Assembly (NCBI GenBank): GCA_030142905.1
Contig: JASJOG010000027.1
Location: 992,001 to 1,056,000, forward strand
DNA: 64,000 nt
Source of the DNA: Heliopora coerulea
Lineage: Eukaryota; Cnidaria; Anthozoa; Scleralcyonacea; Helioporidae
Direction of reading: 5' to 3'
Part shown: piece after piece, positions 12,080-24,700 of the stretch
How positions within the stretch are numbered: the first letter of the stretch is position 1
Layout of the letters: every line of letters begins with the position of its first letter
The notes under the pieces: generated by a model
The model's database searches: none
The model's input: only the letters and a program-made list of their open reading frames with translations
Told to the model about the DNA's origin: nothing
Program-made: the position numbers and the translations under genes

Positions 12080-12400
12080 TTTTGATACGATCAATATAAA
12101 AAACTACATGCATGTAATTATAAACTGAACATTACACACTTCTCTATATTGAATGTATATAATTAAATACGAGTGAACAATATTGTTTGAGCGAATTTTG
12201 CATTGTAACAGTTGCGAAGATGGTTTATTATCTCAGATGAGATAATATTAACGTTAAAAAGCTGGTTTATATATAATATGCATGCATAAGTTAGAATTTC
12301 TATTTTGTTTCTTAGGTTTATTTTTTATTTTAATCTTTTTGTAACAGGATGTTGTCTTTGAAAATCGTTTAGAGAGAGCTTCCTCATGAACTGTTATGTA

Positions 12401-12512
12401 TAGGATAAATACCGAGAACGGAGGCTTTAAGCCAGATACATCCCGAGGGGCCTTCGGCCCCTCGGGATTTATCTGGCTTAAAGCCGACGTTCCAGGTATT
12501 TATCCGACTTAA
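12401..12512. repeat. Foldback element with a UUCG-capped 30-bp hairpin
   Basis: GGCTTTAAGCCAGATA then a GC-rich stretch, the loop TTCG, and the complementary arm ending TCTGGCTTAAAGCC (about 12423-12485). Outer arms GGATAAATACC / GGTATTTATCC extend the symmetry. The loop TTCG closed by C/G is an exceptionally stable tetraloop in RNA. Confidence 0.8.
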
Positions 12513-12589
12513 AACTCGATAAAAGAGGTTTTCTTAAAGAAACCCCAGGGAATAGACTTGTACGATGTAATATACGTATTTCTAAAATT

Positions 12590-12840
12590 CATTATTAATT
12601 CATGAGGAGAAGAAAAAAAAATCATAAGCGTGTCGGATCTATATATGTGAAGAAGAAGTTCAATTTTTTCGGCTTACGAAAGCTAAATTTCCAAACTTTC
12701 TTGACGAATTAGCTTATTAGGAGGTTCATTTTAGAAGACATTTAAAAAACTCGCAGTTCGTGCTTTATCGGATCTAAAACACTCGGCTATCGCCTCGTGG
12801 TTTAAATCCCGATAAAGCACTCCTGCTCGGTTTTCAAATA
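12590..12840. repeat. Dispersed repeat, second copy at about 53470-53660
   Basis: Shared blocks in the same order in both places include AATTCATGAGGA.AA, CCGTGTCG or GCGTGTCGGATC, TTTCGGCTTA or CCTCGGCTTAG, CTTTCTT..(T)GAATTAGC and GATAAAGCA.TCCTG. This copy also has a hairpin (GTGCTTTATCGG / CCCGATAAAGCAC, 12762-12822). Confidence 0.6.
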
Positions 12841-12916
12841 TTACATATAGGGTGTATTCAATTTTTTTTTCTTCTTTGACGTGGGATAACGTTTGTATTT
12901 TTTAATCGAAGTTTCA

Positions 12917-12956
12917 GGGATTATATATATAGTCCCGGGGACTATATATATAATCC
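12917..12956. repeat. Perfect 40-bp palindrome
   Basis: GGGATTATATATATAGTCCC is followed at once by its exact inverse, with no spacer. Confidence 0.85.
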
Positions 12957-15900
12957 CAGATACCTATGTAAAACAGCTAATCAGTGCATTATTAACCCCT
13001 ATTTCCCCCGGGACAATTCAAAAGCCGCCGCCAGCTTTTAAAATACTCTATTGTTCTTGGCAAGTTTATTAGGAAGATAAAAACCTGGAAAGAACAAAGA
13101 AAACCGACTTAATCGTGTTTTAATATCAAATAAAATCATATTAAATCTACGTAGCACTTGTTGTAATACTGAGAGCACAAATTTGCCAACAGCTTTGCCT
13201 ACATGGTAGGTACCAAATTTAGTGCTATATACATGCCTACATGGATATATCGCCATGCACGCTATCAATATAATACATTCCATATGAAAACCTCAAGCAA
13301 ATACTTCCCCTTATGGATCTCGCTGTCGGTTAATAAGTATTTAATCTTGTCTCAGGTCTGCGGCTTTCTGTAATGATTCAGTGTGTCAATTAGCTAAAAC
13401 GGTATTACTGCCTTTTGGCTACAGTTCATTCTTCCCCAGCTTTCTAGGCTTAAGATTTCGAGCGTTTTAACAACGGCAAACTGATAACGGTCCCAAAGGC
13501 TTTGTTGCTAGTAATTTAGACTGAAGCTATTCAAGCCTAAGTGCAACTAATCTGTTGTCAAAACAGGTCAATTCGGTTTCAACTATAACAGTAAACATGA
13601 ATGCGGTTTTTGAGTAAGTGAATAGGCAGCACCACAAACTTAGTATTTATATGGAAAGCATCTGTCCTTCAACGAATTCACAATTTTCACTCACTTCAAG
13701 GAACGAGATCGGTCGCAGCGAAGCAAAAGATTTACATCAAGTGGAGTAAGGTAAGTAGTGCTAAGGGCAGCTAGGGTTTGGTTGTGGATTGTTGTAGTGT
13801 GAGGTGTTCTCTTGTGAAGCGACTGAAGGTGCTTTTCGGTTCAAGAGATGATGAAATAGCATTGGAAAGTAACGAAATAGATGTTGAGTGTGTTTGTGGT
13901 ACAAAAGAAGTTATCTTCCAAACTTGTGAGCCACCGAACGATGCGACATGTTCGAAAGTTGTTCGGGCGTTGAAAGATAAGAGGCTTTGACCGACCAGTT
14001 TCCAGCCATACTTGCTCGCAGCCAGTAAAACCTTATCTGTTTCGTGTCCCAGGTTTCTCTCTTTGCTTTAGTCAGAACTAAGCTCGCTATATTCAAGTCT
14101 TGGAGCTTCCCAAACAGAATAAAACAGTCTTCTCTTCAGCTTTGTGTGTTAGTTTCAAGATATATCGATGAAAGATGGTATTAACAGTCGTCTTCATTTC
14201 AATATGCAAAGGAAACTGACAGGATTGACATTGTATAGACAAAAAAAGTACGTGAGTCCAAGGAATTCTCCTTTGATCCATAGGAATTACAAACGCAAAA
14301 GTTTTCTTTTGCTTCTGGTCGAAAAGTTGAAATTCATAGTTTTACATCTTACATTACGTTTTACATATCAATGAGTATAATATTTTCTTTCCGAGATCTT
14401 TGGTGTTTTTAATTATTTAAAGATATGGTCCAAAGAAAGCGGCTGGGTCATTTACAAGCAGATTTAGCAAGCTGGCTAAACGCAATTATAAATAAATAAA
14501 TAGACCATAAAATCAATTTATTAAACCCTGGAACGATGCAACTTTGGAAAAGGTTTTGAGTGGACTTATAAACGGAGAGATAAGAAAAAGTGTTTCGAAA
14601 TGCATAAAGGAGAAACTACTTTGGCGCTTCATTACTCACGTTTTTGCTTGAAGTATAGTCAGGTATTAGATTTACAAGCTAATAATGAGCTTATATCCAG
14701 GGGCTTAAACCTGGAGGTATTTTTGGGTTAACAAAGAAGTGAAGTGACTTTGTGGGCTTATGCTATGAATTCGACGAAATTGATTCTAACTTATTAACCA
14801 ATGTATTATGTAATAGAGGTGTACAACTCCCAGATGTTCAGAAAGACGTCACTTGATACTGTCACACTGGAAAAGAAATACCAGCCTGCTAGGCGACAAG
14901 GTGATAATGACGGAGGGTAGAGTTGACGTCAGGAGCACAGATTTCCTGATTTCAGAAAACTCCAAAGGAAAATTTTCGGCACCGTTCTACTTAAATTAAT
15001 TGGATTTTTATTCAGTTTTACTTTTCATTGTAGCTGTACGATTATAGCGTTAAAAATCTTGAGGGATAAAACGGAGCGGGACGCCACTTTGTTGACTAGG
15101 GATCTTCAAGTAGATCTACCACTAATTTTAAATGTTTATGGATTTTTGTGTTTAGTGTGGTAGACATTATTAGCAACTAATATGCCGCGGGGAAATTCTT
15201 CATCTCCACAGTCTGACAAGTCACCAATCACTGAAATGGCCGACAGAGTCATGAAGTTTCTTTGGCAAAATCGAAATAGCGAGACAGGGAGAAACGTTAT
15301 GAGCACTTCCTCGTCAGTGATCCAGAAGTCAAGAGGAAAGTGAAGAACACGAAACAGTTTGGGCCATGGGGTGTCTATTCACATTTGTCTTGAAGTAGCT
15401 TAGATGCAGATTGGTGTGTCGCTTTTAATAATGACACAAGTGTCAACTGGTTTAATTAACTTACTTAAATTACTTTCCATTTAATTATGTTGCCATTGAT
15501 TGGACAATGTAATCATAAAGGTGTTTCTAACTGATGAAAATGTGTTTGAATTGAAATATTTATTGCTTCATGTCCACCTGACATTTCCGTCTAACGTCGA
15601 GCTAGAAAATACGATCTCGCACAAAGGTTTCCACTGGACGAAGAGCAGGAAATTGGTTTCTCTATAAGTAATAGAATCCAGCTGTGAACATCAGAGTTTA
15701 CAACAATGGCCGAACAGGAGGTAGGAGGTCATTGTCTTCACCAAAGAGGTTTTTTTTGTTCACCAACACAGGGCCTACAGCTTTGAATGCCAGAAAATAG
15801 CCCTTCGTTTATGGCACGTTTACAGCGATTTACCACTTAGTAAAAGGATAACACAAGTGTACAGGAAAGCTCTCATGCTTTTGAAAGCGGGAAAATTTGT

Positions 15901-16701
15901 CTAACTCCCGGATGCAGAGGCGCAACGAGGATACTTCTAACGGGGGGACCTTGGTTGACCCTCAGTAATTGTTGGGGGGGGCAACATTTAGAGCAGAGTC
16001 AGGGGTTCGTCTCGAACACTTAAATATGTCAGCTTGTACTCCTGCAATCCTCTAATACATAACTGGATGGCGCTTAAAGATTACGTTGTTGTACCAGTTC
16101 GCGTGACCCTTTGGGGTTACCCAGGGATCTTTAAGGGATATGAGGTTCCCAAGTTTCCTCCGGTAGTCATGCCACTGCCGTGAAAGTAACAGAACCAGGA
16201 ATTTGAAACTAGGCAGCTTCACTATTTCTTAAGCGAAACTTGTTACTAAATATCATAATTGTATGTGGTTGGTTGCAAGACGGCCGCCATTTTACTTGTC
16301 GATTACGTAAATTAACTTTAAGTTAACAATATTAAAATGTGTAGGGTGCTTCTATTGAAAGTATACATACACCAAACATCACTAGCAAAGGAAAGGTTAT
16401 CATGAATGTTTGAATTAAGGTAGCTAGACTACACTGCAAGAAAAACTCTTCATGACATTGATATTTATAGCAACCGAAGCTGTTGTTTGAAAGTCGATAG
16501 TTATGACTTGTTAGTTTGATAGTTGATAGTTATGACTTGATAGTTTAATACAATACTTAACGATACTAAGCAGCTACATTATTTTCAAAGGAGAATTATT
16601 CGCCATAGAGCCAAAAGAAGTACGGAAAAAAGTTACAGAATTCTCAAAATAAAACGACCAGAACCCTCATTTCTGTTCAATGCTCTAGCAAGCACAAATG
16701 A

Positions 16702-16886
16702 AATAAAGTAAAAAAACAAATTCCGAAAAACAATGATATCTTGAAAACCCAAGATATGAGTTAAAAACAAGACGACGAATGATCGTCGTCTTGTTTTTAA
16801 CTCATATCTTGGGTTTTCAAGATGTCATTGTTTTTCGGAATTTGTTTTTTACTTTATTTCGTAAAATTGTCTGCTGGTACCAGATT
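16702..16886 (+). mobile_element. Tailed foldback (hairpin) element with 12-bp target duplication, copy 1
   Basis: Two arms of about 76 bases (16703-16778 and 16783-16857) are inverse complements with only one or two differences and a 4-base spacer. The right arm is followed by a one-sided tail containing AATTGTCTGCTGGTACCAG. The whole is flanked by the direct repeat AAGCACAAATGA at 16690-16701 and 16887-16898. Related copies with the same tail are at 37467-37724 (inverted), 49448-49714 and 57370-57570. It has no coding capacity. Confidence 0.8.
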
Positions 16887-17313
16887 AAGCACAAATGACC
16901 TTCACCAAACTTCGTGAACGTTTAGTTTGATAATCTAGCAACGTTTCTCCCTGTAGTATCACGAAATGAAATTTGACGAAGCAGACATACGTATCAATTC
17001 TACAAAAACAACTGGCAATTTGACTTTTGAAAACAATCACAGTTACTTCAGGAGCAATTTTATACCAAAAGTACTGGTACTTCAAGTGAGCTCATCTAAA
17101 ATTAAGCAAGAGCTTTAGTTTTCTCAGCTGCTCCGTGGCTTGGGGTATGTGGGAACAAAGGTCAGCCCCGTGAGATGAAGAGATTAAATTTAAGGAACTT
17201 TAATTTAATCTCTCAAATGTTTACAGAGTAAAACGAAGTGATAGTCTGCCAAACACGACATGAATTATTTATTGCTTTTCTTTGCCTTTCGCTTTCTTCA
17301 TTTTATTTTCAGC

Positions 17314-17761
17314 GATAAAAAATTTAGGTGATGTTTTTCCAGATCATCCAAGTGGTAATTTACTGGACCTTTATTTGTTGTACTTTTTGAGTCACTTCAA
17401 ATGGCACTTTTTAACTCAGTCATGCTTTGCCGAGCTTAAACTGGGAATTTTCGATTCAGATGAAACAATCCAAACAGACAGCAAACCAAAAATTGTACAC
17501 ATCACAATACGCCACGAGCCTGAAAACGAGATTGTTCTCAGTAGCCAAATTTTACTCAAGTTCGGGACCTTAAGGCTGGTCGGCCGTTCGACATGTCAAG
17601 GTGAAAGCTTTTTAACCATCAAAACGCAGTTAAGGTTTAAGTGTTACTTGCGCCTAAAGCCTGGCCACGAATACAACCAGCTGGTAAAGTCACGCAGGCA
17701 AAGAATTAGACATTTGACCTTAACCAAGTCCTTTTTTGTTCCTCTTGATTTACTTCATTAA
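17314..17761 (+). CDS. Orphan exon-like ORF, unknown
   Basis: A strong acceptor (a T/C-rich run of about 35 bases ending TTTTCAG at 17313) opens a frame of about 148 codons ending in a stop at 17761. There is no in-frame ATG close to the start, so if real it is a terminal exon. The peptide (KIVHITIRHEPENEIVLSS and onward) is mixed in composition and matches no family I know. No partner exon upstream was identified. It may also be a chance ORF. Confidence 0.2.
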
Positions 17762-17789
17762 ATTATTTTTAATTTGCTATGTACGTACA

Positions 17790-18115
17790 TTTGTTTCCAT
17801 CCATCCACTTATCCATCCGTTTTGCCCTCTGTCCCTACGTTCATCCGTACGTTCATCGGTATTTCCATCCCTCGTTCATCCGTACGTCCATCGTTCATCC
17901 ATACGTCCATCTGGCCATCCATCCGACCACCAGTTCATCCATCCGTCCGTTCATCCGTACGTCTATTAAGCCGTTCTTCTGTCCGTCCAACCAACCATCC
18001 GTCTATTCGTCCACCTATCCGTACGTCTAATCTGTCAGTCCGTCCATAAAGCCGTTCTTCATTTGGTCTGTTCATCCGCTTCTATCCGTCCATTCGTTAG
18101 TCCATCTTCTGTCCA
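17790..18115. repeat. TCCA/TCCGT tetra- and pentanucleotide minisatellite
   Basis: Repeated CATCCATCCGT/CGTTCATCCGTACGT blocks; all frames give Ser/Pro/His/Arg repeats. Simple repeat, not a gene. Confidence 0.9.
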
Positions 18116-18298
18116 ATTTAATTCACTTATTTGACATTCTAGGAAATATAAAACTGACTTGGTGATAAACTTCTAGAAAATGACCATTTATCTCTCTCAT
18201 GGAGTTTCAATGGACACGTCCTCTGATCCAACCACCTTTCATTTATAACTGGATTTGTGGCACCTTTAGTAGATGTTTCAGTGAAATTTCTAAGTCCT

Positions 18299-21200
18299 TT
18301 ATTGCAAGCCCTGTTTGACCTTAGGAGGCTCTATTCTTCTAGCGGTTATCAATAACCGACAGTGACTTTTCTTTAAATCTTTCCTTTCTCTCTCCTGTCT
18401 CAACTCTCGATTCAGCCTCCGAATTTCCTCTCTCATTTGCTTCTCAACGCTCATCGTGTGCTGGTGGTCGTCATCAATCTTGCACGTCAGCTGCTCCACC
18501 TTCTCCTCCAGTTCCTTACAACGTTCCCTCTCCCGCTCGAGTTGTTCCCAGGCCAACGTCCCGCTTTTTGAATGACTGTTGACATCATTTGCTTCAGATG
18601 ACGGTGATATGGGTGTATGTGGTTTTGGCTCCACGGCGCTTTTTCGCCTCTCTTTCGTGTACTTTATTTTTAGCTATCATAAAAAAAAAGCAAAGTGCTT
18701 GGAATTCCATGAATGACTTAAATTTTGCAGAAACAAAACGACAAAATTCCCACTGGTGTTGGGTTATTAAACAATACTTTAAAGTGGTTCGCGCTTGAAA
18801 AATGCGAGCTCTTTATGCTAAGTTTCATTTCGAAGTTGATTGAAGTGAAAGTTATACTGTAAATGCAAAGTTTGAATTTCGGACGCCGGCATTATAGTGG
18901 TAAAAATAAGCCAGACTGATTAACTCTTTAATGTCTTAATTTTTGTCGTTTGGTCTTCGTTATCTCTGATTTTGGTTTATTCTCTCCTTTGTTCTTTTGT
19001 ACATGATGTCCGAAATATCGGCCACAGAGCGTTAAAGGGATTAAAAACATTCTTTCACGTCATAGCCTCACAAACAACCAATCAGAGCCAAGCTTATTGG
19101 GGCTGTGACATCAAAGGAAGTCTTAATACCTCCCTTCCTCCCAAAATTGACCAGTTTAAAAATGAATTCGAAAATCATACCTTGTTTTTTTAAACGAATT
19201 TCGAGATGAAATTTTGCATGAAATTTAATTGCTATGACATCTTTGAGATTATGTTAAAAATAACATATTGATACAGTGGATATTTCATTGGAGAACGACT
19301 TTCATAATTTGTAGTAAACACAGGATGTATTCAAGGGTTATACCTTTTTATAACTCTTCACTGTCTTCTGCAACATTTCATAAGCTTCGCTGTATCTCTG
19401 GTTTTGTAATCTCGCCACGCTGATGGCCCTAAGAGAGGAACACGCGGAAAGGTACCGCGAGGAGTCGGCCAGTACCGCGTGGCCGCGTTCGTTTTCGTTC
19501 ATGAAGAGCTCGGACCATTTCTGGTGACTGTACACGCCGTCCCGCCTCAGGGCCGAGAACGGGTCCGTGTCACGGACACCAAGCAGCCTGTTGAGTTTAT
19601 TCAGCAGAAGCTCGTCTTTACTTCGACCTTCCTACGCAAATAAAAATACAGTTTTTAAATTAATATTAGCAAAATACTAGTAAGACAAATATCGTCGATT
19701 ACAAGAAACATCCATGTAACCTTGCGAGCAATGATACACGGACGTTGAAAATTAGTTTTAAGTCGCTAGCAAACGTAAGTTTAACGTTGGAGTAAAATTT
19801 TTCAAAAGTTCTTCCTCACGGAAGCCTACGGAAAGCGATATCTTCAAGTAGGCTGATGAATTATAGATTACCTGGAAACTTTGGTGGTCGCCTTTTTAAA
19901 CCGCCGGGCTCAGGAAGATACGAGTTCTATTGTCATAAGGAGTTCCGAAATATTGGTCGAGCATTCAAGCTTGTGGAGAATATGAGTGCTGTGGACGTAA
20001 CTATTTTAATGATAACTTTTTCCGAGGCAGGATCAATACCGTATTATTTTACCTTGGCTAACAACAAATCCTTAAGTTTGCCTTTGCTTATTGATAAAAG
20101 TTAACCAACCAGGCAGTAAACCAAAGTGAAGGGTAGATACCCAACTTTGCTGAATAAAATTGCTTCGTATTAGCTACAATAAAATTCTAATGGTCACCGT
20201 TGCCCCTCAACTGGTAAATTCATCTGATTCAAGACTACAGTATCAGACACTCCAAGTACATCGGTCTTCTGAGAAAATTAGACATCCGTTAGACAAATTA
20301 AACGTCTTTGTATCATACAAAAAGCAAGGGTCTAATTTTGATGTACCACGCCACGTCTAAGATGCGCGTTTCTATGGTAAAATGGATGTTAACTATTTTG
20401 CATTTTTCATCAAACCCATTTCCCAAACAGCTTAAATGTCATTCGGTTTTCGGCCTGTGTAAATGAAAACGGACAGGTAGATCTCAAAAGGCAATCGTTT
20501 GCTTTACTTCGGCGACAAAGAAAGTAGCGTCAGGTGAGTGGATCCTGTTGCTAAGCGATATACCAGAAATCAAAGTTTGCACGATCAAGAAAGATTGATA
20601 ATGGTTGATGGGCATGTTAGGATTTTAGCATTCAATTGTTCTCTCTGATGCATGCAATTATATCACAAAGGTATTAAGGATGGATTGCAACATTCGTCGC
20701 CGAATGGTAAGCAGAGATTGGCGGGTACACAAAAAATCACATACTTCAGGGGTATAGAATTGTAGGGGACAAACACGTCGTGTGGGTGACCTTTAAAACG
20801 AAAACCTTTGCAAAATAATGATTGTCAGTGAAACACTAAAAATGGTTATTGCACAATCAAGTCAGAAGGGCCAACGGTCGTTTCACATGGTTAATTATCA
20901 ACAGACACCTTTGGTTAAATATTAACATCATTATATGTCTACGGAATCCTGGACCATTTCCAATAAAATAACAAAACAGTAACGCGGAAAAAAGCAACAT
21001 ATTGAATCAGGAATTTGAACCTCTATTACCCGCCGACTTAAATCATTAGTTCTGTTTTCATCATCAAATTCTAGATCGCCTTAGCCCATGTTTTGTTTGC
21101 TATTGCTACCTCCGTGCTCGGCAGGCTATTAAATTACACTCGTTCGCCGATGTAAAATCTTTGTAACGCTGATTAGGCTTCTAGTCCTCGCGTTGTGTAA

Positions 21201-21774
21201 CGATTTCCTGTCACGAAGCATCTAAATGATTACGCTCAGTGTTTGTTGATATAATTTATATTGATTCACCGAGGCCATGCAAACCTTTTATTTGATTTCA
21301 AGCGGGTTTGATTAATTGTAATTAAATCCGCTGTGAGAGACAGCCGGCGTTGTAAATGGGAAAGTCTAACGACAGGCGAACTACTTAAGACGATTTACAA
21401 GCCTTAACTCGATAGCCGTGGACATCGTTCATGCGAGGATTTCTGGAATGCGGGCGAGTTGACGACTTTGCAGTTGTCAGCTTGCCATTCAACGCCGCTA
21501 GAATAAGTCGATGACTTGGAGTTGTCTATGAAGTGACACATAATTTCGACTTTCCATATGGCTGATAATTACTTGGCGGGTCCAAAATCACTTGTTAAGC
21601 TGAACTGTCAGGACATTTAAGGTTAATACCCACCATGAGGACTTCAATGATTGCTTCTTTCGTCTGAAGTTCACCTTCCATCATGATGAGAAGTCGCAGC
21701 ATCGTGTCAAACGCTCTGTCATCATGTGTTTCGGGCAAACGAGAGCTTTGACTAGGAGTCTGCGTTTGGCCATC
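18299..21774 (-). CDS. CTTNBP2/FILIP1 N-terminal (CortBP2) domain protein, three exons recognised
   Basis: Exons on the minus strand at 21634-21774, 19344-19631 and 18299-18673 join in phase 0. The first carries MLRLLIMMEGELQTKEAIIE, matching the CortBP2 signature (L..LL.ILEGELEARD.VIEAL) of CTTNBP2, CTTNBP2NL and FILIP1. The second has DPFSALRRDGVYSH, matching DPF.AL.RD of the same domain, then helices. The third is a coiled coil (EQLERERERCKELEEKVEQL) ending in a short basic tail and a stop. Relatives bind cortactin, filamin or STRIPAK phosphatase complexes and act on actin; the same is inferred here. The start is unsettled: either an ATG at 21702 or an upstream exon spliced to 21774 (an acceptor is present). 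The product (about 164-220 aa) is far shorter than vertebrate relatives, so further exons or isoforms may be missing. Confidence 0.65.
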
Positions 21775-24700
21775 CTGGCGGAACAAGACAACGAACGTTT
21801 GAGAACACAAGTCACAATAGTGTTCTAGTTAAACCGTAAAATGTCTACCGTGCCATTCCGGTTAAACGGACAGTGGTAAATTAAACTTACCATTGGGAAA
21901 CTTTGTTTTCAGTTCGCCTGCAAAGTCTGCACGTTTCGACTACAGCGACCTTATAACGTGAACCCCCTTTTCTCCGGGCACGCTTCGCTGCCCGATTACT
22001 TGGAAACGGAAGGAGAGCTATTTAAAAAAGTGACTAAGCCCAATATACTCTCCAAACCTAAATGTCTTAAAATTAATGGGAAAGACATTTTCCGTTTAGG
22101 GATAGAACTCCGGTGTGGCGTGAATACATGGACTGATATAAACCGGCTATTTTTGGCCCAGCTTTTGTTTTTGTTAATTGATATTTGACAGTGTGGCGCG
22201 AGTTATTAGTGTCTTTCTTTTTCAGCTGTTACACTATATTTCGACTTCAATCGGAGTTCCCGACCCACGCAATGCGCTCAGAGTTATTGAGAAGTTTTCC
22301 ATTTTTTGACAGCTACTTCAGTACGTCTTAACTGCCACGTTCGTACCGTGCCGCGTTTCATGCAACACACTCAAGACTTCGAGTGCAAGTAAAAAACGTT
22401 ACTCGTGCCTTAGAGTTTCGCCATGGATAGAAAGCAGTCGTTTACCTACCATGAAGAAATGTTGAGACGGATTAATGAAGTGTTCCTCTAGGAAGTGAAA
22501 ACGTTTTGCCCAACTCCTGAAACAGGGGCGCAACTAGAAATTTCGAAGGACAGGGGGGATGGTAGTATCATGGCACCGTGGAGGCAAGTTTGATCATTTC
22601 GAGTGAAATAGATCTACGTGGCTTTGGGAAGTAAGGGTACATCACAGATTTGCCACAAAAAGAGCAGTGGTTAGTCCCCCAAACCCTTTCCCCCCTGTAT
22701 TTTCGTCCTTGTAAACGTTTACAACTGTTACATACATTTCTTTTCTTCAACTTTCGCATAACTTGTTTAGCAAAGGCGATCGCCGATAGCTGGAAACGAC
22801 TTGCAATAATTTCTACCACCGATTTTACTGGGTGATCAACACGCCTACCAAACGTTGCGCATGCGTGCTTCTAAAACTTTTTTCAGGGACGACTAGACTA
22901 GATAAGGCCAACAGTTTCCTCCTATCTGAAAGTGCTCAGCTGTCGGTACTTAATTAAACACATTTAACTAGTCCCTCACTTTTTAAGTGCGAAGTATAAT
23001 ACTCTGAGCAATATTTCTAAAGTTCGTTGCAGCGATGCTGTATGATCGTTGCGAATTCACGCAATGCATACGGCAACGTAAACGTTACGAGAGTTGATGC
23101 CGGAGTGTTGCTCAAGTGTTGAAATCCATTGCTATCACCGACTGATTTTAAATTTTCACCATTAATTTGAGTTATTTTTATTGCAAAAACGAGTTTTTCT
23201 TTTAAAGCAGTGTTTGTTTGTTTTTTAATTCATATTATTTTCATTCCAAATCATCAGATAAAACTAACACTGAATTTCACTTTAACTCCGACAGCTAACC
23301 AGTGTCACACTATCCTATCCCAGACTGCTTAGCACAGACACTCCAAATAATCCAGGTTTTGCTAATCGAAGTGTCACCATATACTACTTCAGTTTATTGT
23401 TCCATCAGCCAATCACATTACTCGGTCTCTCTCTCCAGTACACAAAAACCTTTCGCGCGGCTGCGCTAAAAGTGACGGGAATCTGGGGAGAGTGTAAATA
23501 ATGATGGCCACGGGCTGACGATTCGCGTTGCAAAATCGCCGAGTTTAACTAAGATGGATTTAATTCAAACTGTCGAAAGGTCAGTGAGCGTTTATATACC
23601 TCTAGTTTTAACATCTCATTTAAATCATATCTGAACGTTCGCTACAATGGCAATAAAATTGAACCACAGTACTAAAAATCCCGAAAAACTTAGTGACATA
23701 CTAATGCAAGAAAGTGGACAACCCTCGATTCTTAAACAATACTCCCTCCAATACTGTAAATTTAACCCGTTTCTAAAGTAAAATTGTGCATCAGAACTTT
23801 GGGGTGTGTAGACTTTCCTGGGCTCCTGAGGCCTTATTTACGACCCTGCGGCAAGCTAAACATGTTACGAAGATAAGTTAGCCTACAAAAAAAGTTATAA
23901 CCTATGGTAATGTAAACTCCTGCTGGCATTCTGATGGTTTACTTTCAGATAGGCTTTTAAAATTCTCATCGATTTCCTCAAATCACCACACAGGAAAAAT
24001 CCCTTCACCCAAGTATCCTCTTTAAATTGGCCAAGTCTGATATCTTCTTGTTTCACGGCCGGGTATTTTCTTGGTAACTTGCCTTTTTCAAAACGCTAAC
24101 TTTCTCCTGTCTTTTTGCGTCCACACTGTTTTTGAACGAGAACAAAAAAATGTCGGTGGTCAAAGGTCGTGCTTACCACACCAAGTACAGTAACAATATT
24201 TTCTGGTTATTCTTCTGAAATTTTTCAATTACATAATAGATTCACTTACATAAAAGAACGTCCTTTCGATTGTTTTGTAGGAACTGATGACTTCGGGACA
24301 CGATAAAGACAATACACTCAACACGTACGTTTACTTCATCGAATGACTCACTGAAGCATCATCCTACGATTTCAAGTTATAGAAGGCTTTTGCTAGTCGT
24401 CTCCTGTTCTTTTTCCATGTGTTTTGCGAACAATACATTTGCAGTAAGAAAGAAATGGGGTTATGAAAAGTGACTTTGGCGAAAGGAAAAGAAAGAACAA
24501 TCGTTTGAAAGTTTCGCCGCCATCTGTTTTTAAAGCAAGCGCATGTACAAAGAGTAAATACCCCTGCCGCTCTGCAGTACTGCGTATATCGCGGGCTTGA
24601 AAATTAAAAAAGATTCGAAGAACTCCACGATGTAATATGTGGTCAAACATGCTCTCCTTAGGCCTGGTGCAAGGCGTGAAATCTAGCGCAAAAAGATGGC

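Larger units (their letters stand above)
11472..18298. other. Intergenic region with repeats between the RING gene and the CTTNBP2-like gene
   Basis: No firmly supported gene. It contains a hAT-like MITE (11803-12079), three hairpins (12.4-13.0 kb), a long tailed foldback element (16702-16886), an orphan exon-like ORF (17314-17761) and a tetranucleotide minisatellite (17790-18115). The segments 13.0-16.6 kb and 16.9-17.3 kb show nothing I can name. Confidence 0.6.

Noticed and set aside
13778..13990. 70-codon plus ORF with several Cys
   Set aside because: No ATG near its start, no splice signals and no family match.
17736..18049. Three overlapping plus ORFs of Pro/Ser/His/Arg repeats
   Set aside because: Minisatellite artefact; all frames are open because the unit lacks stops.
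19856..20104. 82-codon plus ORF in the CTTNBP2-like intron
   Set aside because: Antisense to the gene, with no domain and no transcription signals.
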